This document shows, piece by piece, positions 1 through 7,497 of a stretch of 64,000 nt of DNA. A program made the position numbers and the translations under genes. How positions within the stretch are numbered: the stretch's first letter is position 1; each line of letters starts with the position of its first letter. The DNA is from Arthrobacter sp. OY3WO11. Lineage in GTDB: Bacteria > Actinomycetota > Actinomycetes > Actinomycetales > Micrococcaceae. The notes beneath the pieces were generated by a model. The model was not told the origin of the DNA. It saw only the letters and a list, made by a program, of their open reading frames with translations, and searched no databases. Where the stretch lies: positions 2,404,715 to 2,468,714 of the forward strand of contig NZ_LWLP01000001.1 of NCBI RefSeq assembly GCF_001641125.1, written 5' to 3'.

Positions 1-81
1 AGACAGAGGCGCGTCCCTTGGCCAAGGAGAGTTCGTACACGCATAGGCTGTAGGGAATTCCGTTCAATCAGGGAGTACGAA

Positions 82-702
82 ATGAGTGAATCCAGTGGTG
101 GCATGGGCGACACCGCAGTATTGGAGCGAACGGCCGCTGACCATCGGCTAGAACTAAAACTCAAGTTCGAATCGCGTGACTACACCTTGCCGCAACTGCG
201 TAGGCGCCTCCAGGATGTTGAGGCACTGCTGATCGTGCTTCTAGCAGATAGGACGCTGCTGCCACTTTCATCCGGCAAAAGGGCTATAACGTATCGCCCT
301 CGTACCCGCCGGTATGTGAATGACCAAGCACTGGTGCAGGAGCAACAGGCAGAACTCCTCAAGGGCGTAACCATCGAGAAAGTCTCGCTAAGTAGCCCCT
401 TGGAGATTCTGGCAGTCGTTACAGCCTCTGCTTCTGCCGTCGCCGCGGTAATCAAGCTCATGCCGCGGATCATTGCCATCAAAAACGAGTGGAATGAGAG
501 CCGGGTTCAGCGGGCTGAATCCAACCTCAAGATTGACCGCATCATGCTTGAGCGCAAGCTGGTTAAAGTGCTCTCCGACGAGACGGACAAGCTTAGTGAG
601 ACTCGCTACCTAGAGGCTGGTCCAAGTAACCCCACTAAGAAACTGGTAAAAGCAGCTGCGCGGGCCATTGGACAGCTCGACGATGCCGAGACTAAAGACT
701 GA
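82..702 (+). CDS. Unknown protein with one membrane segment
   Basis: I do not recognise this 206-residue protein. The start is preceded by AGGGAG at a good distance. The N-terminal half is charged and probably helical (residues 20-75). Residues about 108-130 are a hydrophobic Ala/Val-rich segment, and the remainder is a charged helix rich in Glu, Lys and Arg. It therefore looks like a single-pass membrane protein with cytoplasmic coiled domains. It is the first full gene of the window and reads toward the Lsr2 gene, with about 110 bases between it and the next gene. No function is proposed. Confidence 0.7.
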   Translation: MSESSGGMGDTAVLERTAADHRLELKLKFESRDYTLPQLRRRLQDVEALLIVLLADRTLLPLSSGKRAITYRPRTRRYVNDQALVQEQQAELLKGVTIEKVSLSSPLEILAVVTASASAVAAVIKLMPRIIAIKNEWNESRVQRAESNLKIDRIMLERKLVKVLSDETDKLSETRYLEAGPSNPTKKLVKAAARAIGQLDDAETKD

Positions 703-813
703 CACCGACCAAAACACGCCCAAAAGTTGACCAGACTTCGAAAGGGCACCCCCGCTAGTATCTGGGGACACCGCGAAACGGCTGGGGAGTCGCCTTAGCA
801 AGGAGGTATCCCC

Positions 814-1176
814 GTGCAGTTTATACAAGTTACACCGTCACCCGCCCCGAATGACCCGCTACGGCAGCTACGGCCGATTGCTCCAGACATCGATATGACC
901 TGGATTTGGACCGGAATTGGAGCATTAGCCTGCCTGGCCGTGGCCTGCGTATTCCTATTTCTGCTCGTACAGAACCTGCGCGGGTACGGAAGCGCCCCCG
1001 CCTGGTTCCACGTAATCGGCATGGTCGGCGCCCTAGCCGCAACTTTCATCTTGGGAACTATCTCAACCAACGCTATGTGGGAGCCAATAAAACCCCTAGC
1101 GCAGTTCACCGGTCCCGGCGCTTTGGTGTTACTGATTGGATTTGGACTATTCGTCTTTGCTAACTCAGACAAGTGA
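814..1176 (+). CDS. Small integral membrane protein, three predicted helices
   Basis: This 120-residue protein starts with GTG behind a full AAGGAGGT Shine-Dalgarno sequence, so translation should be strong. After a Pro-rich N-terminus of about 28 residues there are three hydrophobic segments at about 29-53, 65-87 and 97-115, ending in a short polar tail. I do not recognise the family. Size and topology loosely recall the small pilin-like or channel subunits found in conjugation modules, but no motif supports that. It sits 13 bases upstream of the Lsr2 gene and is probably cotranscribed with it. Confidence 0.7.
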   Translation: MQFIQVTPSPAPNDPLRQLRPIAPDIDMTWIWTGIGALACLAVACVFLFLLVQNLRGYGSAPAWFHVIGMVGALAATFILGTISTNAMWEPIKPLAQFTGPGALVLLIGFGLFVFANSDK

Positions 1177-1189
1177 TAGCCTTTTATCT

Positions 1190-1519
1190 ATGGCACGCAA
1201 AGTGGTAACCCTTTTGGAAGATGACCTCGACGGCTCGGAAGCGAGCGAGACCGTCTCATTTGCCCTCGATGGCAGTGAATACGAAATTGATTTGAATAAT
1301 GACCACGCGAACGAGCTCCGCGAGGCGTTCGCTCGCTTTACTAACGCCGGCCGTAGGGTATCCGGTGGACGCGGCCGCCCGGCTGGTCGTAAATCAGCTT
1401 CCCACGGTGGTCCAGACGCTAAGGCTGTCCGGCTGTGGGCTGCTGAACAAGGCTTGCAGGTCAATACCCGTGGCCGGATTCAGGCGGATATCGTGGAGAA
1501 GTACGAAGCCGCTCACTAG
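1190..1519 (+). CDS. lsr2: Lsr2-family nucleoid-associated protein (element-encoded)
   Basis: Lsr2 is the actinobacterial H-NS analogue: it binds AT-rich DNA, bridges it and silences foreign genes. The 109-residue product begins MARKVVTLLEDDLDGSEA, the classic dimerisation-domain start with beta strands, and ends with a DNA-binding domain at about residues 75-109. The family's AT-hook-like RGR motif appears as GGRGRPAGRK near residues 64-73, earlier than in chromosomal Lsr2, and the tail motif is VNTRGRIQADIVEKY. The ATG at 1190 is chosen because the homologous N-terminus starts there. Being carried on a mobile element, it may silence element genes or interfere with host Lsr2. It is followed by two terminator-like hairpins. 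Confidence 0.93.
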   Translation: MARKVVTLLEDDLDGSEASETVSFALDGSEYEIDLNNDHANELREAFARFTNAGRRVSGGRGRPAGRKSASHGGPDAKAVRLWAAEQGLQVNTRGRIQADIVEKYEAAH

Positions 1520-1572
1520 GCCGACACCAACCAGGAAGATAGTGCGCACGTCTGACTGGTGCCGGCTTTTTC
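1519..1572 (+). terminator. Intrinsic terminator after lsr2
   Basis: GCCGACACCA and TGGTGCCGGC form a 10-bp stem with one mismatch, followed by TTTTT. It begins right at the lsr2 stop codon. Confidence 0.75.
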
Positions 1573-1610
1573 CACAGTAAATCTGTGGATTGCCTGGGTA
1601 CAAAATAAAG

Positions 1611-1657
1611 AATCAGGGTTAGAACTGAATTAAGTTCTGGCCCTGATTTCTTTTTTT
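1611..1657 (+). terminator. Second strong intrinsic terminator or attenuator
   Basis: AATCAGGG pairs with CCCTGATT, with an inner AGAACT/AGTTCT stem, and TCTTTTTTT follows. It lies between lsr2 and the secreted-protein gene, so it may back up the first terminator or attenuate the next gene. An inverted repeat TCCACAG-TAAAT-CTGTGGA lies between the two terminators at about 1571-1589. Confidence 0.8.
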
Positions 1658-1691
1658 GCTCTCGTATATCCCCCGGTGCCACGCTCAATTC

Positions 1692-2054
1692 ATGGTGAAG
1701 AAAATACTCTTAGTGGTGTTACTCGCCCTGGGTTTGACGGCCGGCTCCGCTGGTGTCGCCCAGGCTGCCGTTCCTGAATCTGTCCCCACGGTCTCCGTCG
1801 GCGGGCTCGATCCCGAGTACTGGTGGCTCGGCGGTTACGTCGACCTGGACCGGACTGACCAAGGGGCCGTAACTTCCGGCTACGCTGCGGCGCTGGCGGG
1901 GACTATCTGCCTTCAGACCTCCGGCTGGGTCTGCCCGTTCGCCGCGTTCATTCTCACTTCGGCGGCGTTCTACATAGCGACCAACGGCTACTGTCCGAAT
2001 AAACTGAGAATCTACCTGAGCTTGCTCTTCAACTTCCCGATGAGGTGTGCGTGA
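1692..2054 (+). CDS. Small secreted protein, bacteriocin-like in layout
   Basis: The 120-residue product starts MVKKILLVVLLALGL and has a clear Sec signal peptide with a likely AQA-A cleavage near residue 26. The mature part of about 95 residues has four cysteines, a hydrophobic Ala/Gly-rich helix region in the middle, and ends MRCA. The ATG at 1692 is preferred to an upstream start at 1656 because the signal peptide begins there. The layout resembles uncharacterised small secreted proteins of Gram-positive bacteria, some of them bacteriocin-like. I do not recognise a named family. The next gene overlaps its stop codon by one base. Confidence 0.65.
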   Translation: MVKKILLVVLLALGLTAGSAGVAQAAVPESVPTVSVGGLDPEYWWLGGYVDLDRTDQGAVTSGYAAALAGTICLQTSGWVCPFAAFILTSAAFYIATNGYCPNKLRIYLSLLFNFPMRCA

Positions 2055-2221
2055 TGGACCGTAGGCGTGGAATCATGGTCGGCCTGATTGTGGGCCTGAT
2101 TGCTTCATCCGGCGTGGCGGCCAGCTCTCAGACTCCGGTGTGGGCCTTTGTCCTGTCTATGATTTGCGTGCTGATTGCGGTGGGGCTGATTGCTGTGGTG
2201 ACGGGGACTGCTCGGCGCTGA
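2054..2221 (+). CDS. Small two-helix membrane protein coupled to the secreted protein
   Basis: The stop codon of the preceding gene overlaps this ATG (TGATG), indicating translational coupling. The 55-residue product starts MDRRRGIMVGLIVGLI and has two hydrophobic segments (about 7-24 and 28-50) with Arg residues at both ends. A small basic two-helix membrane protein next to a secreted hydrophobic peptide is the layout of an immunity or export partner, but that is inference. The last 65 bases overlap the convergent gene at 2157-2444. Confidence 0.6.
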   Translation: MDRRRGIMVGLIVGLIASSGVAASSQTPVWAFVLSMICVLIAVGLIAVVTGTARR

Positions 2222-2444
2222 ACGGGCGCACTTCCTCGCCGCGTCGGACGCCGCCGGTGTTGGTGATGTGGCTCCGCAGATATCCGGGGTTGCCAAGTAC
2301 CTTGTCCGAATACACGCACAACTCGCTTGAGTGAAGGACGCAGGCCACTTCGTCGAACTTCGGCCCATCTACGCTGACAATGCGGGTATAGCAACGGCGG
2401 CTAGTGCATTTGTAGCACTCGTTTTTGCGCCTATATGTGCTCAT
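2157..2444 (-). CDS. Unknown cysteine-containing small protein
   Basis: The 95-residue product has CYKC near the N-terminus, further Cys residues at about 19, 35 and 43, and a polar Ser/Pro/Gln tail. The cysteines suggest a zinc-binding fold. Its start overlaps the stop of the upstream gene by 4 bases (ATGA), and it is the last gene of the leftward cassette that starts at 3943. Its 3' part overlaps the convergent membrane gene. Function unknown. Confidence 0.5.
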   Translation of the reverse strand: MSTYRRKNECYKCTSRRCYTRIVSVDGPKFDEVACVLHSSELCVYSDKVLGNPGYLRSHITNTGGVRRGEEVRPFSAEQSPSPQQSAPPQSARKS

Positions 2445-2701
2445 CGCTTCACCGCCCTGAAGCCTGGCCGCTCTGACAGTGAATCCAGCTTCCGCTTACG
2501 TGGAGCAGTCTTCTTCGGCTGCTCCTCTTTTTGTGCCTGGAGTAAGCCGTCGGGGTCGTTGTAGACCACCTGGCCGGGTAGGAGTTGGATGGGCTCGTAG
2601 TTCGGCTCATGGCAAGCAGGGCAGCATGGAATGGTACAAGTTCTATTCAAGTGCCAGCTCTTGCTGTGCCCACAGGTTGAGCAGGTCTTCTGGCGACTCA
2701 C
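2441..2701 (-). CDS. Small zinc-ribbon-like protein
   Basis: The 86-residue product contains CSTCGHSKSWH and CTIPCCPACH in the first 32 residues, a pattern typical of a zinc ribbon. A basic linker follows (KKTAPRKRK). It lies between two overlapping genes of the leftward cassette. Such small Cys-rich proteins are common in actinobacteriophages and plasmids. Probably nucleic-acid or protein binding; no specific role can be given. Confidence 0.6.
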   Translation of the reverse strand: MSRQKTCSTCGHSKSWHLNRTCTIPCCPACHEPNYEPIQLLPGQVVYNDPDGLLQAQKEEQPKKTAPRKRKLDSLSERPGFRAVKR

Positions 2702-3112
2702 CTACTTCGCCTCCTGCAATTTCAGCCAGAGTAGGGCGAGGGCTTCGGCCATGGTGGGGGCGAGAATTTCAACTATCTGTTTTCTAAGGTCTTGCCGTGT
2801 TGTGCTGTTGTAGTATCCGACTCGCCAGCCTGCGCTGCTTTGCGTGGGGCGAATTTTCAGCATCAAGTTTGTACCGGCATTTGGAGCATCTAGCCTAAGT
2901 TTGCGGGGTAGCTGGTCGGCTATCTCTTGGGCGGTGGGGGCGGCCGAATACCTACCGAAGCCGCACTTTGTATCGGTACGCAGCTCATGGGTTACGCCAT
3001 CGCTTGTATCGCCAAACTCGTACCAGTAATTAGGCGCTTCTTGCGGGAATCCTGCCGCCTTGAGCTTCTTCGCTGTTTCGAGGGTGACTACGAGTACTTC
3101 CATTACCGACAT
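2702..3112 (-). CDS. Phage-type protein, possible ABA-sandwich domain
   Basis: The 136-residue product has the pattern seen in small phage proteins of Gram-positive bacteria: an N-terminal TLETAKKLKAAGFPQ helix, a WYEFG segment, ADQLPRKLRL, and a C-terminal EALALLWLKLQEA helix. This resembles the phage ABA-sandwich group, whose function is unknown. Two starts are possible: ATG at 3112, used here, or ATG at 3103, which overlaps the upstream stop codon TAA by one base. It sits in a tightly overlapping leftward cassette. Confidence 0.65.
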   Translation of the reverse strand: MSVMEVLVVTLETAKKLKAAGFPQEAPNYWYEFGDTSDGVTHELRTDTKCGFGRYSAAPTAQEIADQLPRKLRLDAPNAGTNLMLKIRPTQSSAGWRVGYYNSTTRQDLRKQIVEILAPTMAEALALLWLKLQEAK

Positions 3113-3519
3113 CCCTCTGGCTGATGGATGACGATGGTGATGCCTGGTGCGTTCGAAATCACCGGCGTGATGCACGGCACCGGAGTGGGGGCAGCTGTAG
3201 GAGCTGGGGTGGCTGGAACCGGAGTAGCCTGGGCGGCTGTCGGCTGGATGGTCGACGTGGGAGCCGTAGTGGTCGAAGTCGTCGTAGTAGTGGCGCTGCC
3301 GGTGGGAGCTGCTGGCACGACGACGTGCTCCGCCGGAGCGGTGCCAGTGGATTCTTGGAGCTTCACGATGTCTTGCTCGTTGTTGGTGGTGCGGGCGTCG
3401 ATGTTGTCGATGCGCTGGTTCAGGCCCGGTAGGTCTAGCTCACTGGAGCTGACGCCGGAGAGGCCGAAGACAGTGGCGACTGTGGCCAGAACGCCGGAGA
3501 TTAGGAGGGAGCGCTTCAT
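3103..3519 (-). CDS. Secreted or anchored protein with Thr/Pro-rich linker
   Basis: The 138-residue product starts MKRSLLISGVLATVATVFG, a signal peptide or membrane anchor. A short heptad-like helix follows (residues about 27-50, with NQRIDNIDARTTNNEQDI), then a low-complexity Thr/Ala/Pro stretch of about 60 residues and a C-terminal part with two Cys. Such proteins are usually extracytoplasmic. The start is chosen because it overlaps the upstream stop by 4 bases and begins the signal peptide. Function unknown. Confidence 0.6.
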   Translation of the reverse strand: MKRSLLISGVLATVATVFGLSGVSSSELDLPGLNQRIDNIDARTTNNEQDIVKLQESTGTAPAEHVVVPAAPTGSATTTTTSTTTAPTSTIQPTAAQATPVPATPAPTAAPTPVPCITPVISNAPGITIVIHQPEGCR

Positions 3520-3782
3520 CGGTTGGCCTCCTCTATGTTGGCGAGTCCGCACCGTTGCTCCCGCCGTAATTGATTGCGCCCCATACGAATGAAGTTCTCA
3601 TGCGGCTCCCACAGCGGCGTTCGGGGTTCGTCTTCACCGATCAATTCCTCATCGACGACGGCCTTGATTCGGACTAGAGCTTCTTCAAGAGTAATTATCT
3701 GTTGGGAAAAATCAGGATGATTCTGAACGCTATTGGCCCACAAGCCTAATGTTTCTCTTATCTTGTCGTCTATCACGCTCAT
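3516..3782 (-). CDS. Unknown 88-residue protein
   Basis: The product is charged, starts MSVIDDKIRETLGLWANSV and is probably all helical. It overlaps the gene upstream (ATGA at 3779-3782) and downstream by 4 bases each, so it belongs to the same transcript. No motif is recognised. Confidence 0.6.
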   Translation of the reverse strand: MSVIDDKIRETLGLWANSVQNHPDFSQQIITLEEALVRIKAVVDEELIGEDEPRTPLWEPHENFIRMGRNQLRREQRCGLANIEEANR

Positions 3783-3943
3783 TTCGCGGTTCTCCGTTTA
3801 TGCCAAACGCAGACGTTCGACTTGCAAGTCCTAGCGGCATGATATGGCCGGGTGGGTTTATACTTTCGGACTTCCTTCAACATACGCTTCGTAATGTAGA
3901 GCGCAGTGAGCGGGTCGGTTTCGGTCAGCAATTCTTGCTGCAT
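3779..3943 (-). CDS. Small protein at the head of the first leftward cassette
   Basis: This 54-residue gene starts MQQELLTETDPLTALYITKR and ends with a basic tail containing two Cys. It begins about 30 bases downstream of the repeated promoter's -10 box and its stop overlaps the next start (ATGA). This position makes it a convincing real gene despite its size. The equivalent position in the second cassette holds a different small protein. Confidence 0.6.
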   Translation of the reverse strand: MQQELLTETDPLTALYITKRMLKEVRKYKPTRPYHAARTCKSNVCVWHKRRTAK

Positions 3944-3945
3944 TT

Positions 3946-4017
3946 GGTAGACGCCTTATTTAGGTGTCCTGATTATGCGCCAAGCACTTTAGGAATGCAA
4001 GGGCTTTATGCACAGGT
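3946..4017 (-). promoter_or_regulatory. Repeated control region, copy 1: leftward promoter with DnaA-box-like motif
   Basis: On the minus strand the -35 is TTGCAT (4000-3995) and the -10 CATAAT (3977-3972), separated by exactly 17 bases. A TTATGCACA motif (4006-4014) lies just upstream of the -35, and a conserved AAGGCGTCTA block lies in the 5' UTR. The same arrangement recurs at 9200-9270. Confidence 0.75.
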
Positions 4018-4079
4018 TTGTTCGGGTCGTCCAATGTAGATTTTCTGGCGCGCACTTTTAGGGCATTCCTACTCAACCC

Positions 4080-4107
4080 TTGACAGAATTTCCACCGACA
4101 TAATTAT
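4080..4107 (+). promoter_or_regulatory. Rightward promoter, divergent from copy 1
   Basis: TTGACA (4080-4085), a 16-base spacer and AATTAT (4102-4107) form a plausible sigma-70 type promoter for the rightward genes from 4216. Confidence 0.5.
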
Positions 4108-4215
4108 GCAATGCATATTAGAACATAATTTCCGCAGGAAACCTTGACACGGTCGCAGTCCGCTGGCGACGTGTTGATGCCGGGAATACCGAACAAGCGG
4201 GCGGAGAATCTAAGC

Positions 4216-4896
4216 ATGACTGTAGGGCAGTGGATGCTTACGTTCTTCTGGGATAACTCTGACTTGTTGGAAGGCTTGAACAAGTGGGGCGGAGTCGCTA
4301 TGGCGATCATTGGCGCTGCCCTCACGGTGCCTTACGCGGTCCGGCACAGCATTCGAAGCATGGTCGAGCGCGTCCGCACTTTCGCTGCAACGGTGCAGGC
4401 TGGAGTCAAAGAATTGATCCGGAGACTGCGCTGCCAACCGAAAGAAGTGCAATCAGACTTCGGCAGTGAGGGAAACCTGGGGGCAGTGGGTCATGATCCG
4501 TCCGTCCACATCAGCGATCCTTGGCCAACCGATGGTTCCATAGACGACAAGCACACATGGATTCGGAGCGAATTGCAGCGTATCGAACGTCGTCACCAAG
4601 ATCATATAGAGAACAATGAACGAGTCATCAGTCATCTCAAAGGCCTGCACAAGGGCACGCGCAAAACAATAGAAGAAATGCAAACTGAAATGAAGGCTCA
4701 AGAGGCAGCGGCAATCACGATTGATACGATCGGCCTCCTGCCCATTCTGTCGGGCATAATCCTCACCGGCGTCCCAGAGGAGCTTTCCAAGACGGGTGTC
4801 TTTGGGTGGTGCCTTCTTATCGGCGCTTCCGCTATTACGATCCGAGCAATGCGCCGCAGCAAGACCAGTGGCGTCTGGAAGGCTGAGCTTAAGTAG
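4216..4896 (+). CDS. Membrane protein with central coiled coil
   Basis: The 226-residue product has one hydrophobic segment near residues 27-45 (GGVAMAIIGAALTVPYAV), a long charged middle part with coiled-coil character (about 110-165), and a C-terminal hydrophobic hairpin (about 170-210). The start at 4216 has GGAG nine bases upstream; earlier in-frame starts at 4177 (ATG) and 4144 (TTG) are possible. It is the first of three closely spaced rightward genes for membrane-anchored proteins. Family not recognised. Confidence 0.65.
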   Translation: MTVGQWMLTFFWDNSDLLEGLNKWGGVAMAIIGAALTVPYAVRHSIRSMVERVRTFAATVQAGVKELIRRLRCQPKEVQSDFGSEGNLGAVGHDPSVHISDPWPTDGSIDDKHTWIRSELQRIERRHQDHIENNERVISHLKGLHKGTRKTIEEMQTEMKAQEAAAITIDTIGLLPILSGIILTGVPEELSKTGVFGWCLLIGASAITIRAMRRSKTSGVWKAELK

Positions 4897-4905
4897 GATT
4901 GCCTG

Positions 4906-5439
4906 ATGGATGGGGAGACAGCACGGCTGATCGTCGTGGCTTTGGGGGCAATCATCGCGGGCATCGCCGGCCAGTTGATAGCAGGAGCCTTCAACAGCCG
5001 GAACACGATTGCGAACATCGAGGCAGCACGAGTGGCTGCGGAGACACAGCGAGAAGCCGACAGGGACGTAGAGCACGACCGCTGGTTGCGTGACCGGAAA
5101 GTTGAGGTTTACTCGAAATTTCTCGAAGAGGTGCATGAACTGGAACTGTCCATAGCCGAGGCAAAAGTGGGGTATGCAGGAGACGGGCCAGGGTTGTCCA
5201 AGAAAGCCAGGAACTTATCGTTGCTAAACTTGCGCGTACTGGCTCCCAGGCTGGTCGTAGAGGCAGCACAAGAAGTTGTGCAATCCCTAAGAAACTTGAT
5301 TGTTGAGCTGATTTCCGTCAAAGACAGATCGGCCCCCGACGAAGCGGCTTTTCATGCTGCGACCGAAGATTTTCGGGACAAGGTGACCCTCTTGGAATTG
5401 AGAATTTCTAAAGACTTGGGAATTGAAGTGATGGGCTGA
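4906..5439 (+). CDS. Membrane-anchored coiled-coil protein
   Basis: An N-terminal hydrophobic segment (residues about 7-27) is followed by a long helical, highly charged cytoplasmic part (177 residues in all) with a RDRKVEVYSKFLEEVHELE stretch seen in many uncharacterised actinobacterial membrane-anchored proteins. Its stop codon overlaps the next start by one base. Function unknown. Confidence 0.7.
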   Translation: MDGETARLIVVALGAIIAGIAGQLIAGAFNSRNTIANIEAARVAAETQREADRDVEHDRWLRDRKVEVYSKFLEEVHELELSIAEAKVGYAGDGPGLSKKARNLSLLNLRVLAPRLVVEAAQEVVQSLRNLIVELISVKDRSAPDEAAFHAATEDFRDKVTLLELRISKDLGIEVMG

Positions 5440-5966
5440 TGGACTTCAATCCCGACACCTGGGGAACCGTCGCCGATTGGGTCGGCGGCGCGGGTACAAC
5501 ACTTGCTTTCGTTGCTACGGCGGTAGTGATCTACCGCGATGCCAAAGTCCGGCGGCTAGCCCAGGCTCGGAAGGTGGTCTACACGTCGGAGCGTACGGAT
5601 ACCTATTCGTTGGCTACCTACGCCCTCCATAACGAAGAAGATGGCCCGACCCCGTCGATACGCCGACACATTCTGAAGAATCTCAGCGATGAGCCGATTT
5701 ACATGGCCTACTTCTACTACCAGGATCGTCAGAAGCGCCCTCAGTTCCTTGCCAAGCAGAACATCGTCCTTCCTGGTGCGGAGTTCGTTTACGAAAGCGA
5801 CGACGCGTGGCTCCCCCTGGTTCTGTTCCGCGATAATTCTGGTGTCGGCTGGATTCGCACCCTAGGTGGTTCGGTCTACCCTGCGGGTGGGATACATAAG
5901 CTCAACCAAAGGCAGCTAGAGGACGTTTTGTTCGCTCAATATATGCGAAGGGAATCAGTCAGATAA
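5439..5966 (+). CDS. Membrane-anchored protein, related in layout to the protein at 9965
   Basis: The 175-residue product has DTWGTVADWVGGAGTTLAF leading into one membrane helix, then a YRDAKVRRLAQARKVV connector and a predicted beta-rich domain with an asparagine-rich turn (KNLSDEPIY). The same order (D-W-V-G helix, Tyr-Arg, Arg-rich connector, beta domain with R/KN-S-P-I) occurs in the protein at 9965-10558, so the two are probably distant homologues. This layout is common in unknown actinobacterial proteins. Its end overlaps the convergent gene at 5955 by 12 bases. Confidence 0.7.
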   Translation: MDFNPDTWGTVADWVGGAGTTLAFVATAVVIYRDAKVRRLAQARKVVYTSERTDTYSLATYALHNEEDGPTPSIRRHILKNLSDEPIYMAYFYYQDRQKRPQFLAKQNIVLPGAEFVYESDDAWLPLVLFRDNSGVGWIRTLGGSVYPAGGIHKLNQRQLEDVLFAQYMRRESVR

Positions 5967-6164
5967 CCCTGTCTGCTTCTTCCGCTTGCGCGGTGCCATG
6001 CCGCCGATGGCTCCCCAGTAGACCGCCCGGTCGTGGTCGAAGGCGAACCCGCCTCCCCGGCTCTTATGCCCGCCGGCTTTTCCGATCTGTTTATAGAAGT
6101 CTGCTCCGTACAGTTGCTTGTTTTTGGCAGCGGCCTTTTTGCCGCCTGATTGAGTTCCGGCCAC
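5955..6164 (-). CDS. KGG-type small protein
   Basis: The 69-residue product contains YGADFYKQIGKAGG and a GGGFAFDHDRAVYWGAIGG segment. This is the Lys/Gly-Gly repeat pattern of the stress-induced KGG proteins and of related small phage proteins. It is very basic and probably disordered. It is the last gene of the second leftward cassette, directly after the gene at 6165 (TAG then GTG). Confidence 0.65.
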   Translation of the reverse strand: MAGTQSGGKKAAAKNKQLYGADFYKQIGKAGGHKSRGGGFAFDHDRAVYWGAIGGMAPRKRKKQTGLSD

Positions 6165-6656
6165 CTATTTGTTCTCCATGCTTAGTTCTAATTGCTTCAC
6201 CGCAGGCGCTTCCGCTATCACCTGCCGTACTCCGAAGTGCTGACTGAACGGCAGCTTCGCCTGGTCGAGTACTCGCTTGCCTGGCTTCGAAAGCTTGGCC
6301 GATATTTCGATCTGCCGGTTGCGCCCATGGGAATCCTTGATGACATCGCGGGCGGTGTCCTGGGTGTAGGCGGCAAGGTGATGGCTCAACATCTCCCGTA
6401 AGTCATGCAGGTGGTAGGCCACCTCTCCCCTATCAACGTTCAGGACGCTGAGTTCCCGGTCATCTTGGATGGCCAGCTTGAGCTTCACGGAGGCTGCTTT
6501 GACGGCGGCCTGAGCTGCTTCCAGTTCCTTATACTCCGGCAGGTCATTGACCAGCTCCGTCCGTCGTTCCTTGATTGCTTTTAGTTCCAGCTCGGCGGCA
6601 TGTATCTCACCCTCTAGTGAGTGGATGCGATTTAGTTGAGCCATATCGATGGCCAT
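6165..6656 (-). CDS. Phage-type helical protein of unknown role
   Basis: The 163-residue product has an N-terminal coiled coil (residues 8-65, with HSLEGEIHAAELELKAIKER) and a C-terminal mixed domain with basic residues. It lies downstream of the annealing protein and small zinc protein in the same cassette, where phage recombination accessory proteins are usually found. Function unknown. Confidence 0.6.
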   Translation of the reverse strand: MAIDMAQLNRIHSLEGEIHAAELELKAIKERRTELVNDLPEYKELEAAQAAVKAASVKLKLAIQDDRELSVLNVDRGEVAYHLHDLREMLSHHLAAYTQDTARDVIKDSHGRNRQIEISAKLSKPGKRVLDQAKLPFSQHFGVRQVIAEAPAVKQLELSMENK

Positions 6657-6658
6657 TT

Positions 6659-6781
6659 TTACTTTTTCCTCTCGATTACTTTTATGGCCGGAAGGCGGTC
6701 GTCACAGGTCAGGCAGAGCTTGTGTTCGTCAGGGCGGCGGTAGTTGATTTTCACCGTCCAGGGATGGGTGCAGTGCTTCAT
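6659..6781 (-). CDS. Small zinc-ribbon-like protein
   Basis: The 40-residue product starts MKHCTHPWTVKINYRR and has a second pair, CLTC. Cys-X2-His ... Cys-X2-Cys is a compact zinc-binding pattern. Its ATG overlaps the stop of the annealing-protein gene by 4 bases, a strong sign of coupled translation. Similar mini zinc proteins accompany phage recombination genes. Confidence 0.6.
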   Translation of the reverse strand: MKHCTHPWTVKINYRRPDEHKLCLTCDDRLPAIKVIERKK

Positions 6782-7497
6782 GGCTTCACCTGCAGCGCAG
6801 TAATCAGTCCCTGAACGTCAGCTTCGTTCTCCGGTTTGTCCTTGCCGATAATCCACTGCGAGAACTCGGTAGCCTTTTCGCCCGTCAGCCCTTTAGCGTG
6901 GAGAGCGGCTTTGAGTTGGTCCATGCTGGCCGGATTGATGAGGCCGGGCTTGCTGCGAACAGGGGCTGGTTTGGGCGGCGGCGTGTATGTCGCTGCCGGA
7001 GACGTAGTCTCGGAGACATGAGCGGGCTTGGCCTCACCGGGCTTTAGGTTTTTGCTCTCCGGGTTATCGATGTTGCTTTCCAGCTCATCCTTACTCCAGA
7101 GGTCGAGGGCTACACCGAAGCGCATGGCTGCGTTGCGGAGAGCGTCACCGACACGTTCCTTCGGGTCGGGGCCGTCGCCGTATCCCAGTCGCGTCACTCC
7201 CCCAACCGTTAGGCGTATCCAGAGGCCGCCGGCCTGGTCGTAGGCTGGCAGGCCTTGCTCGTTCAGCGCTACCGGCTCCCATGTCCAGGTTGGGTCTACT
7301 GTATTGAGCCGGTCAGTTACGGCTGCATGACCCACGTAATCCAGGTGCGCTGCGGGTAGGCCGTGGTACTTCCCGCACTCCGAGCAAGTACCTTTGGGGC
7401 TGTCCTTTTTGAAGGGCTTGGGCAGTTTGCCAACAGTACCGGCGGGGAACGGCTTTCGTAATTCAGCCCATATGTCTTTTGGTTCAGTTGTTGCCAT
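6778..7497 (-). CDS. Rad52-type single-strand annealing protein
   Basis: This 239-residue protein should anneal complementary single strands during recombination. Residues about 50-140 show the Rad52/DdrA/Sak pattern: LDYVGHAAVTDRLNTVDP, WTWEPVA, a glycine-rich sheet with LGYGDGP, and KERVGDALRNAAMRFGVALDLW. A CxxC pair lies before it (residues 37-40) and a Pro/Thr linker leads to a small C-terminal helical domain. It is coupled to the coiled-coil gene upstream (one shared base) and the zinc protein downstream, forming a recombination cassette. No matching exonuclease is seen in the cassette. Confidence 0.85.
   Translation of the reverse strand: MATTEPKDIWAELRKPFPAGTVGKLPKPFKKDSPKGTCSECGKYHGLPAAHLDYVGHAAVTDRLNTVDPTWTWEPVALNEQGLPAYDQAGGLWIRLTVGGVTRLGYGDGPDPKERVGDALRNAAMRFGVALDLWSKDELESNIDNPESKNLKPGEAKPAHVSETTSPAATYTPPPKPAPVRSKPGLINPASMDQLKAALHAKGLTGEKATEFSQWIIGKDKPENEADVQGLITALQVKP

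Noticed and set aside
726..761. Promoter TTGACC ... TAGTAT before the 814 gene
   Set aside because: The spacer is about 23 bases, too long for a normal promoter.
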